Source: Pseudomonadota bacterium
GTDB taxonomy: Bacteria; Desulfobacterota; Desulfovibrionia; Desulfovibrionales; Desulfovibrionaceae
Reading direction: 5' to 3'
DNA length: 14,338 nucleotides
NCBI GenBank assembly: GCA_023433925.1
Contig: JAEYTO010000111.1
Coordinates: 1 to 14,338, forward strand
Shown here: one piece after another, positions 1 to 6,034 of the stretch
How the letters are laid out: every line of letters starts with the position of its first letter
Position numbering within the stretch: the stretch's first letter is position 1
Made by a program: the position numbers and the translations under genes
Notes under the pieces: model-generated
Database searches by the model: none
What the model was told of the DNA's origin: nothing
The model's input: the letters and a program-made list of their open reading frames with translations, nothing else

Positions 1-202
1 GGACCCCATGTGTTCGATTTGTGCGCGATGCGGTTCCGCCAAACCGCCGGGCGCGAGCGGGACCGGGCGACCGGCTCCGCTTTCTTGAGCCAACCGCAAA
101 ACCCGACCGGCAGCCTCCGCGTTTCCAGCTTTTCTAATTCCCCCTCGTCCCTTGCCGCGCTAACCTGAGACGACTCGCGAACCGCAACCCCAAGGAGGCC
201 GC
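1..202. other. Left edge, no gene assigned
   Basis: No gene can be supported here. Forward frame 1 is open from the window edge to a TGA at 160-162, but the translation is low-complexity and resembles no family I know, so it could be the tail of a truncated gene or chance in high-GC DNA. The last bases (AAGGAGG at 192-198) are the Shine-Dalgarno of the next gene. I see no convincing -35/-10 pair. Confidence 0.4.
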
Positions 203-538
203 ATGGGCATCATCATCTCCTGGCTGCTCCTGTCGCTGGCCATCGCCGTCACCGCCTGGATCCTGCCCGGTGTGCGCGTGCGTAGCGCAGGGTCGCTGCT
301 CGCCGCCGCGGCGGTGCTCGGCATCATCAACGCCCTCCTCTGGCCGATCCTGTTCTGGATTACCATCCCCATCACCATCCTGACCCTGGGCCTCTTCGCG
401 CTCGTGCTGAACGCGCTGCTCGTCATGCTTGCGGCCAGGATCGTGCCGGGCTTCGGGGTGGACAGCTTCTGGTGGGCGCTCGCCTTCAGCGTCATCCTGG
501 CCATCGTCAACGCCATCCTGCACGCGATCATCTATTAG
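203..538 (+). CDS. Phage-holin-IV-like (PF04020 type) small membrane protein
   Basis: This 111-residue protein is almost entirely hydrophobic, with four predicted membrane segments at about residues 1-22, 30-50, 52-78 and 88-110. Conserved features of the family often named 'phage holin family 4' or YvlD-like are visible: LPGV after the first helix, INALLWPIL in the second, and TLGLF..VLNALLVML followed by VPGF in the third. Length matches the family (about 110-120). Despite the name, members are usually chromosomal and not tied to lysis, and the role is unknown. The start is well supported by AAGGAGG five bases upstream of ATG. The PAP2 phosphatase begins 17 bases after the stop, so the two are probably co-transcribed. 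No phage genes lie nearby. Confidence 0.85.
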   Translation: MGIIISWLLLSLAIAVTAWILPGVRVRSAGSLLAAAAVLGIINALLWPILFWITIPITILTLGLFALVLNALLVMLAARIVPGFGVDSFWWALAFSVILAIVNAILHAIIY

Positions 539-555
539 AGCGGCCCGCGAATGAA

Positions 556-1455
556 ATGGACGCGCTGAGCCGCCTCACGCGCCAGCCGAGCGGAGAGGCC
601 GCCCTGCTCCTGCTCCTGGCGGCGTTCATCCTCCTGCGCCTCGTCGCGCTCCATGGCGGCAGGCTCCTGTGGGAAACGGCCAGGCGGCTGTACAACCGGA
701 TCTCGGCCGGCAGCACCTGGGAGCGCACCGGGGGCTTCATCAACGAGCTGCGCCAGCGCGCGCCCAAGGTCATGGGCTTCCTTGACGCCCGGCTGACGCC
801 CAGGCGCTTCAACGGCCTGCCGCTGACGCTCCTGCTCCTGGCCTGCGCCTACGCCGCCGGACTGTACCTGGAGATGGTGGACGAGGTCCTGGAGGCGCGC
901 GAAGTCGTGGTCCTGGACCGCGCCGTGAACCAGGCGCTCCAGCCCTGGCGCACGCCGACGGCCGTGGCGGTCTTCATCTGGATCACCAACCTGGGCTCCG
1001 TGGAGACCCTGACGGCGGTGTCCATAGTCTCCACGGGCTTCTTCTTCGCCTTTCGCCGCACCGGCCTGGCGCTGCCGCTGTGGGTGTGCATCGCCGGCTC
1101 GCAGTTGACGACCTGGATCGGCAAGTACGCCATCGCCCGCCCCAGGCCGGAGTTCATCCTCGGCGTGCAGGCCGTGTCGCCCTCCTTCCCCAGCGCCCAC
1201 GCCACGGGCTCGTGCGCGGTGTACGGCTTCATCGCCTATGCCCTCGTGCGCCACGCGAAGCACGCCCGGAGGCGTTTCGAGGTCTCCTACTGGACAGCGA
1301 TGCTCGTGCTGCTCATCGCCTTCAGCCGGGTCTTCCTGGGCGTGCATTTCCTGAGCGACGTGACGGCGGGGCTCGTGGTGGGGGGATTCTGGCTGCTGGT
1401 TGGCGTGGCATTGGCCGAGGTCATGGCCCGGCGTGAGTCCGGCCGGGCGAAATGA
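556..1455 (+). CDS. PAP2-superfamily membrane phosphatase
   Basis: Predicted integral membrane lipid phosphatase of the PAP2 / phosphatidic acid phosphatase superfamily (PgpB- or BacA-alternative-like), 299 residues from the chosen ATG. All three signature motifs are present: K190-X6-RP (RP at 197-198), PSAH with catalytic-type H215 (212-215), and SR...G.H...D (S257, R258, G262, H264, D268). Hydrophobic segments occur near residues 14-33, 88-106, 133-165, 172-188, 217-230, 247-262 and 270-290. The N-terminal ~85 residues form an extension with one membrane helix and a basic, probably cytoplasmic stretch. The frame stays open upstream to 472, but that would overlap the previous gene by 67 bases, so the ATG at 556 is preferred. 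Its ribosome site is weak, which fits translational coupling. Substrate (undecaprenyl-PP, PGP or other lipid phosphate) cannot be told from sequence. Confidence 0.88.
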   Translation: MDALSRLTRQPSGEAALLLLLAAFILLRLVALHGGRLLWETARRLYNRISAGSTWERTGGFINELRQRAPKVMGFLDARLTPRRFNGLPLTLLLLACAYAAGLYLEMVDEVLEAREVVVLDRAVNQALQPWRTPTAVAVFIWITNLGSVETLTAVSIVSTGFFFAFRRTGLALPLWVCIAGSQLTTWIGKYAIARPRPEFILGVQAVSPSFPSAHATGSCAVYGFIAYALVRHAKHARRRFEVSYWTAMLVLLIAFSRVFLGVHFLSDVTAGLVVGGFWLLVGVALAEVMARRESGRAK

Positions 1456-1460
1456 TCACG

Positions 1461-1482
1461 GAGCCATGGACAAAGATGGCTC
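1461..1482 (+). terminator. Possible PAP2 terminator stem-loop
   Basis: Seven-base perfect stem (GAGCCAT/ATGGCTC) with an eight-base loop, starting five bases after the PAP2 stop codon. There is no poly-T tail, so intrinsic termination is uncertain and RNA protection is equally possible. Confidence 0.35.
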
Positions 1483-1630
1483 GGCTCCCAGGTCGCGGGA
1501 CAGGAGCGCCCGTCTCGATGGGGAGAACAATGTGGCAGGCAGCCCGCGTAAGGATGCCGGAATGCACGGCGTGGACATGGCAGGCCGGAAAGCCGTGCGA
1601 AACACCGGCTCGCGAGCCGCGTGGAGCCTA

Positions 1631-1749
1631 GAGCATTTTCACTTTGAAAATGCTCTGCAAGCCATGCGTCGGCATGGCTTGCCGCCGCGTAGGCGCAGGC
1701 GCAATTCACTTGCGCCATCAACGCCGAAGCGAACGTCTTAAAGTTGATC
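1631..1749 (-). repeat. Dispersed 3'-UTR repeat, copy A
   Basis: About 119 bases that recur, in opposite genomic orientation, at 11749-11865. Read on the minus strand, the element starts four bases after the tautomerase TAG stop. On the plus strand it contains three consecutive hairpins: an 11-bp stem GAGCATTTTCA/TGAAAATGCTC (1631-1655), an 11-bp stem GCAAGCCATGC/GCATGGCTTGC around 1657-1682, and a 7-bp stem GGCGCAA/TTGCGCC around 1698-1716. By eye roughly four of five bases match copy B. The short peptides readable across the two copies lose register through a one-base indel, so the conservation is at nucleic-acid level. Confidence 0.8.
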
Positions 1750-1753
1750 TGCT

Positions 1754-1957
1754 CTATTGCCCTCGCTTGCGGCGCACGGTGACCGTCTCGCCCGCGATGC
1801 CCCAGTTGTCCGTGCCCACCTCGTCGATGACCACGACGGTCGTGGCCGGGTTCTTGCCGAGCACGTCGCGCAGAAGCTCGGTGACGCCATTGATGAGCCT
1901 GGCCTTCTGCTCGGCCGTGGCGCCTTCGCGGGTGATCTTGATGTTCACGTAGGGCAT
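1754..1957 (-). CDS. 4-oxalocrotonate tautomerase family protein
   Basis: A 67-residue tautomerase-superfamily protein, the usual length for this family. After removal of the start methionine, the catalytic N-terminal proline (MPYVNIKI) is exposed, as required for the general base. The downstream pattern T.EQKA.LI.GVTELL, then VVVIDEV, then NWGIAGE matches the beta-alpha-beta monomer, with the NWGIGG-like segment near the active site. The two arginines used by Pseudomonas 4-oxalocrotonate tautomerase are not clearly conserved: Arg11 appears displaced by one residue and the Arg39 position is valine. The substrate is therefore probably not 2-hydroxymuconate, and this is best called a tautomerase of unknown specificity. 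The start has a strong AAAGGAGG (1963-1970, minus strand) five bases upstream. It lies 93 bases downstream of the kinase gene on the same strand and may share its transcript. Confidence 0.88.
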   Translation of the reverse strand: MPYVNIKITREGATAEQKARLINGVTELLRDVLGKNPATTVVVIDEVGTDNWGIAGETVTVRRKRGQ

Positions 1958-2050
1958 GAGAGCCTCCTTTGGGCAAGGGAAATGTCATCAGCGGGACCGG
2001 CGCAAGGCCCGCCAGGCTCATGCGCGGCGTTCCCGACCCAAGCCGGCGGC
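1958..2050 (-). other. Gap between kinase and tautomerase genes with one imperfect stem-loop
   Basis: These 93 bases carry the tautomerase ribosome site and an imperfect stem-loop at about 1991-2012 (GCGGGACC against GGCCCGC, one bulged base). It could attenuate transcription between the two minus-strand genes, but no T-run follows it. Whether the tautomerase has its own promoter cannot be seen. Confidence 0.35.
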
Positions 2051-3388
2051 TCAGGCCTCCTCGCCGTCCGCCATGGGGCCACGGGGCGCGAAGGCCACGG
2101 TCACGCGGGTGCCGGGAGCCAGGCGCTCGATGGCCAGGCTCCCGCCGATCCGGCCTACCAGACCGCGCACGAGCTGGAAGCCCAGGGAGCGCTCCGAGCG
2201 GCCCTCGAAGTCCTCGGGCAGGCCCGCGCCGTCGTCCTGCACCGACAGCCCGCACTCGTCGCCGCGCTGGTCGAAGGCGATGCGGATGCGGCCCTGGCGC
2301 CCGCCGGCAAAGGCATGCTCGAGGCTGTTGGCCAGGAGTTCGTTGAGAATCAGGCCGCACGGGACCGCCACATCCATGTCCAGGAGCGCGTTCCGCACGT
2401 CGAGCTCCAGCTCCACGCCGGAGCCGCCGGCCATGGAGCGCGGCAGCTCCCCAGCAAGCCTCTCCAGGTAGGGCTTGATCTCGATGCCGCCGAAGTCGTC
2501 GAAGCCGTCAAGGCTCTCGAGGATGCGCGCCATGGAGCGCATGCGCGCCTTGGTTCCGCGTGGCGGCTCGGCCAGGGCGCCGTCCTCGGTATGGCCGGCC
2601 TGGAGGCCGAGCAGGTCCGTGATGATCCGCAAGTTGCTCTTGACCCGCCGGGGGACCTCCTTGAGCAGGACGTCCTTCTCGCGCAGCGAGGCCTTGAGCC
2701 TGTCCACGGCCTTGTTCAGCTCGGCCGTGCGCTCCGCCACGATCTCCTCCAGGTGCAGGCGGTGCCGCTTGAGCTCCTGCTCCGAGGCGGCCAGGGCCCT
2801 GACCTTCTGCTCCAGATCCTGGTTGATCTTCTGGACCCACTTGTAGAGCTCGAAGCTCTCCAGGGCGTTGGCGCTCTGCGTGAGGAGGATGGACAGGAGC
2901 GCCAGGGAGTAGTCGTAGACCTGGCCCGGCTTGTCCGCGAGCACGCCCAGAAACATGCCGCGCACGCGCGAGTTGGTGGCCAGGACGTGCAGCAGGAAGC
3001 GGCTGCGGCCGTCCTTGCCGCTGATGAACACGGGCCGTTTCTCGCGCAGGGCCCACGAGAAGATGCCCTTGTCGATGAAGTGGGTCACGTTCTCGGCCAT
3101 GAAACCCTGCTTCTCCTCGGGAGTGCAGAAGGCCGGCTTGAAGTCCGAGTCGCGCTCGTCCACCAGATAGAAGGCCTGCGTCCGCATGGGCAGCAGACGC
3201 TGGATGCGGCCTGTGGCCTCCTGGAGGATGACCGCCGGGTCCTGGAGCCTGCCGATGGCGACCTGGAAGTCGCCCAGGGACGAGGCCGCCTCGAGCAGGT
3301 CGAGGGTGAAGCGCTTCTGCTCCTCCAGGAACTCGATCCTGGTTTCGAGCTGGCGCACCTGGTGCTTGAGTTCCTTGGAGCTAGTCAT
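2051..3388 (-). CDS. GAF-like / HisKA_2-type sensor kinase lacking the phosphoacceptor His
   Basis: 445-residue cytoplasmic protein with no membrane segment. Order: N-terminal coiled coil (about 5-30), GAF-like sensory domain (about 45-180), a second coiled coil (about 183-240), then a degenerate HisKA_2 dimerisation/phosphotransfer segment and a HATPase domain (about 335-435). ATP-binding motifs look intact: N349/N354 in LILNELLANS, DDGAG (385-389), and SLGFQLV (401-407) followed by GG.L.IE..APGTRV. The phosphoacceptor segment normally reads E(I/V)HHRVKNNLQ; here residues 244-254 read EVPRRVKSNLR, so both histidines are replaced by Pro246-Arg247. The later conserved His of the aliHe motif is also lost (MARILESL, 287-294). 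The codons were checked on the minus strand (CCC CGG CGG). The gene overlaps the end of the HDOD gene by eight bases, so the two are translationally coupled. A signalling role is likely; classical His-Asp transfer is doubtful. Confidence 0.88.
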   Translation of the reverse strand: MTSSKELKHQVRQLETRIEFLEEQKRFTLDLLEAASSLGDFQVAIGRLQDPAVILQEATGRIQRLLPMRTQAFYLVDERDSDFKPAFCTPEEKQGFMAENVTHFIDKGIFSWALREKRPVFISGKDGRSRFLLHVLATNSRVRGMFLGVLADKPGQVYDYSLALLSILLTQSANALESFELYKWVQKINQDLEQKVRALAASEQELKRHRLHLEEIVAERTAELNKAVDRLKASLREKDVLLKEVPRRVKSNLRIITDLLGLQAGHTEDGALAEPPRGTKARMRSMARILESLDGFDDFGGIEIKPYLERLAGELPRSMAGGSGVELELDVRNALLDMDVAVPCGLILNELLANSLEHAFAGGRQGRIRIAFDQRGDECGLSVQDDGAGLPEDFEGRSERSLGFQLVRGLVGRIGGSLAIERLAPGTRVTVAFAPRGPMADGEEA

Positions 3389-4631
3389 CGCTCAGGAAGT
3401 ACTTCGCGGTTTGGTCGTACAGGAAGTCAAGCTGCTCCACGACCGCCGACAGCGTGACCGCGGGCAGGCCCAGGGACTCCCAGACCGTGGCGTTGAGCGG
3501 CGGCACGATATTTTCCGGCCGCGCATGGGCCAGGGCCCAGGCCAGCACGTCCGAGAAATGCACGATGGCCGTCTCGCGGAAGCTCGGGCTGCCCATGGGC
3601 GCGTGGTGATGGCGGATGGAGGTCTCCAGCACGAACGGGAAGTTCCAGGCCTTGAGCATGTACCCGCCCAGAACGCCGTGGTCGAAGCCGAAAGCCTTGC
3701 GCTCCACGCGCTCCACGGACTCACGCGCCGCGAGCGCCGCGGCGAGCGCTTCCGCGGATTCCCTGGGTCTGTTCTTGTACAAGGCCAGGCGGCCGATGTC
3801 GTGCAGGAGCCCCGAAACGAAAAAGCGCTCGGAATTGGGCGTGTTCGTGTGGCCGGCCAGGATGCGGCAGGCGAAGCCGCACATGAGGCTGTGCTCCCAG
3901 AAGCCGCGCATGTCCACGAGCTCCTCCGGGATGCCCTGGAAGGAGTGGATGGCGGCCACGCCCACGGCCAGGGTCGTCAATTGCCGGCTGCCGATGACGG
4001 TCACGGCGCGCGAGATGGTGTCGATCCTGGACGGGAAACCGTAGAACGGGCTGTTGACGATGCGCAGCAGGCGCGCCGTGAGCGAGGTGTCCCGCTCCAC
4101 CGCGCGGGCGATCTCCAGGGCCGAGCAGCGCGGATTGTTGATGATGTCCACGAGCTCGGCCAGGAGGGCCGGCATGGAGGCCAGGACGACCTCCTGGCCG
4201 CCGAGGATATCCTGGGGAGTCGTCCGGAACCTGCCCTCCAGCGCATCCAGGCCGGCCGGAGCGCCCTGGTCCGGCCGGCTCGCCGCGAAGGCCTCGGCCG
4301 CGCGCGGATTGGCCTCGAACTTTTTGGCCAGGCGCAGGGAGCAGATCTTGAGCAGCTCCTTGATGGCCGGATACTCCGGGTCATTGAGCCGCAGCCGCTG
4401 GCGCATGATTTCCTGGGCCGCGGCCAGGGCCGTGGGCGAGACGTCGGGAGCCTTGGGCTCGTCCTGGTCGCCCTCGACATCCACGGCCAGTACGCCCCAG
4501 ATGCGCAGGATGCGCAGATGACCCTCGTCCAGCTCCGTGCCCCTGGCCAGGAGGAAGCGGCCCAGGTCGGACTGGAGGTCCGTGGCCAGCTTCATGCCAG
4601 GCTTGATCTGGTCGATGGGGATCTTCGTCAT
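3381..4631 (-). CDS. HDOD domain signalling protein
   Basis: 416 residues. The N-terminus (1-55, IPIDQIKPGMKLATDL) resembles the small domain found before HD-GYP and some HDOD modules. A charged linker follows, then an HDOD domain from about residue 140 to 370. The domain shows the typical ASMPALLAEL..IINNP entry, the helix with LLRIVNSPFYG (188-198), and HD-superfamily metal-ligand-like residues: H247 (FWEHS), H277-D278 (LLHDIG), H318 (FDHGVLGGYML), H341-343 (IRHHH) and D361 (VHFSDVLA). HDOD proteins are usually non-enzymatic output or scaffold modules in signalling, although the HD residues here look complete. It is the first gene of the unit, followed by the kinase with an eight-base overlap. 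The start ATG at 4629-4631 has a poor ribosome site and no clear promoter was found upstream. Confidence 0.9.
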   Translation of the reverse strand: MTKIPIDQIKPGMKLATDLQSDLGRFLLARGTELDEGHLRILRIWGVLAVDVEGDQDEPKAPDVSPTALAAAQEIMRQRLRLNDPEYPAIKELLKICSLRLAKKFEANPRAAEAFAASRPDQGAPAGLDALEGRFRTTPQDILGGQEVVLASMPALLAELVDIINNPRCSALEIARAVERDTSLTARLLRIVNSPFYGFPSRIDTISRAVTVIGSRQLTTLAVGVAAIHSFQGIPEELVDMRGFWEHSLMCGFACRILAGHTNTPNSERFFVSGLLHDIGRLALYKNRPRESAEALAAALAARESVERVERKAFGFDHGVLGGYMLKAWNFPFVLETSIRHHHAPMGSPSFRETAIVHFSDVLAWALAHARPENIVPPLNATVWESLGLPAVTLSAVVEQLDFLYDQTAKYFLSDD

Positions 4632-4911
4632 TGCTTCAGTTCATGAGTAAAACATACATTTCCTGCGCTTTTGATGCAGATTGTGTTCCAAACGCCACTG
4701 GACGGGCCTGCAACCCGGCCGAGGCGACGCAGACCAGTCTGCCGGCCGCGTTGTATCGACCCAAGGATGGGAACCTTGTACCAATCCTTAAGTATGATCC
4801 ATTGAATCTGGACTCGCCAGCTTAGAGCCAATCACACCCCCCCCAAGAATCACCTAGAGCCTCGCTCTTGTTACCTTGCCCACTGGCCGGGATAGGTTTT
4901 GTTCGTGGCTC
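4632..4911. other. AT-richer intergenic region upstream of HDOD gene
   Basis: 280 bases between glucokinase and the HDOD gene, both on the minus strand, so it should hold the HDOD promoter and the glucokinase 3' end. Composition is visibly less GC-rich than the flanking genes. Inverted repeats: CAGACCAGTCTG near 4731-4742; a nine-base arm pair with one mismatch, AAGGATGGG/CCAATCCTT, near 4773-4799; and AGAGC/GCTCT at 4856-4868. A run of eight C lies at 4837-4844. Two small ORFs that cross it (64 and 67 codons, opposite strands) show no family features or ribosome sites. No confident promoter hexamers or known riboswitch were recognised. Confidence 0.5.
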
Positions 4912-5862
4912 TCAATGCATGCTGAGCAGGCCGTAAAAGGCCGCGCCCCACAGGCCGGTATCGTCGTTGCCGTTCAGAAGGACCGGAATGTCCCGCAAGA
5001 GCCATCCATAATTCGGGGAATCCACGAACTCCTCGCGAAAGGCCGGGTGCAGGACAAGCATGGGGTTCTTGGCCGCCACGCCGCCCACCACGTAGACCCC
5101 GCGCATGGCCAGCACGCTCAGGGCATAGTTGCGGCAGGCCCGGCCGTAGAAGCGCGCGAACCAGGCCGTGGTCTGGCTGTCTTCCGTGAGCACGGCCGAG
5201 ACCCCGGCCGGAGTCAGCGCTTCGCCCGTGAGGAACTCGTGCAGCAGGGACAGCCCAAGGCCCGTGACCACGATGTCGCCATAGGCGTAGGGCTTGCCGG
5301 TCTTGGCGAGCAGGAAGCGCTCGTACTCGTGCTCCTCGGTACCCGTGAAGGAGAAGGAGGCGTGGCCGGCTTCCGAGGGCAGGGCGATGTACCCGCCGCA
5401 CGTGTCCGGCAGGAGCGCGCAATGCCCCAGGCCCGTGCCCGCGCCCACCGCCGCCAGGGCCGCGTCTTCCCGTGGCGTGCCCGGCTTGATTTCGCGCGCG
5501 TCGGCCGCGGCGTCGGTGCGGCAACCGTAGGCCTGGGCCACGAAGTCGTTGATGAGGTAGTAGCCGCCTTCGCCGAAGATCCGCCGGCCGTGGGACAGGT
5601 CGATGTCCCACGGGATGTTGGGCGGGTTGGCGTAGACCCGGTCGCGCACCGCGCCGGCCACGGCCATGACCGTCATGTCGCTGCGCCTGGGCGTGGCCGG
5701 AAAGCCCTCGGCTTCCAGGGCGCCCACCAGATCCAGGAACGAGCCGAACTCCTGCGTGGGCAGACGCAGGGTGTCCTCCAGGGAGAGCCGCGGGCCGTCG
5801 GCGATAAAGGAGGCGAAGCGGCTGTTGGTCCCGCCTATGTCGGCGGCAAGTATCTTTTTCAT
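4912..5862 (-). CDS. glk: Glucokinase
   Basis: Cytoplasmic ATP:glucose 6-phosphotransferase of the proteobacterial Glk family (PF02685 type), 316 residues, close to the E. coli enzyme's 321. Visible motifs: phosphate-binding DIGGTNSRFA (8-17), glucose-binding N105-D106 in LINDFVAQAYG with the catalytic-type aspartate, GAGTGLG (140-146), the E.GH signature in PSEAGH (E164, G166, H167), and the adenosine-site VVGGVAAKNP (258-267). It feeds free glucose into glycolysis as glucose 6-phosphate. It stands alone, divergent from the molybdopterin gene across 172 bases. The ribosome site before the ATG is weak. ROK-family kinases are a less likely alternative, because the ROK zinc-cysteine motif is absent. 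Confidence 0.92.
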   Translation of the reverse strand: MKKILAADIGGTNSRFASFIADGPRLSLEDTLRLPTQEFGSFLDLVGALEAEGFPATPRRSDMTVMAVAGAVRDRVYANPPNIPWDIDLSHGRRIFGEGGYYLINDFVAQAYGCRTDAAADAREIKPGTPREDAALAAVGAGTGLGHCALLPDTCGGYIALPSEAGHASFSFTGTEEHEYERFLLAKTGKPYAYGDIVVTGLGLSLLHEFLTGEALTPAGVSAVLTEDSQTTAWFARFYGRACRNYALSVLAMRGVYVVGGVAAKNPMLVLHPAFREEFVDSPNYGWLLRDIPVLLNGNDDTGLWGAAFYGLLSMH

Positions 5863-6034
5863 GTGGACAGCTTACCCGCTTTCGGCCGGGCGGTTAACCT
5901 TTTTCCTTCACGCGGCCTGCCGCCTGGACGGAAACATGCCTTTACCCTCGGACCCGTATCGGGTTATTTGTGTCCGCAATGACATATCGACGCTCCCGCA
6001 GCGACTGAACCGAAACAGATGCACGGAGACCCCC
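5863..6034. promoter_or_regulatory. Divergent glk / moeA promoter region
   Basis: This 172-base spacer lies between two divergent starts, so it must contain both promoters. The patch around 5955-6000 is AT-richer than the surroundings and includes a short CCCG-TAT-CGGG inverted repeat (5957-5967) and a TGTC-N6-GACA motif just after it. Neither hexamers nor a ModE/TunR-type operator could be assigned with confidence. The moeA ribosome site is GGAG at 6025-6028. Confidence 0.4.

Larger units (their letters stand above)
1456..1753. other. Hairpin-rich intergenic region between convergent genes
   Basis: This 298-base gap separates the 3' ends of the PAP2 gene (+) and the tautomerase gene (-). 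No credible coding sequence is seen. It holds a ladder of inverted repeats: GAGCCAT (1461-1467) with ATGGCTC (1476-1482); GCACGGC (1564-1570) with GCCGTGC (1592-1598); and a 14-base perfect palindrome CGGCTCGCGAGCCG (1606-1619). After these comes a copy of a dispersed repeat (1631-1749) with three further hairpins. The first stem-loop could end PAP2 transcription, although no U-run follows it. Confidence 0.6.

Noticed and set aside
203..538. The 'phage holin' name as evidence for a prophage.
   Set aside because: The family name is historical; no phage structural, lysis or integration gene lies nearby.
1644..1952. Short ORF in repeat copy A beginning like one in copy B (both read MKMLC.PCVG).
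   Set aside because: A one-base indel between copies shifts the frame right after the shared start, so no peptide is conserved; the similarity belongs to the DNA/RNA repeat.
1757..3457. 566-codon plus-strand ORF antisense to the kinase and tautomerase genes.
   Set aside because: Biased composition, no domains, no ribosome site; the minus-strand genes are clearly real.
4628..4831. 67-codon minus-strand ORF whose TGA overlaps the HDOD ATG (ATGA).
   Set aside because: The overlap is suggestive, but there is no ribosome site, no family similarity and atypical composition. The opposite strand has an equally long ORF.
4837..4844. Run of eight C as a possible phase-variation tract.
   Set aside because: It is short, intergenic and not clearly placed in a promoter or coding start.
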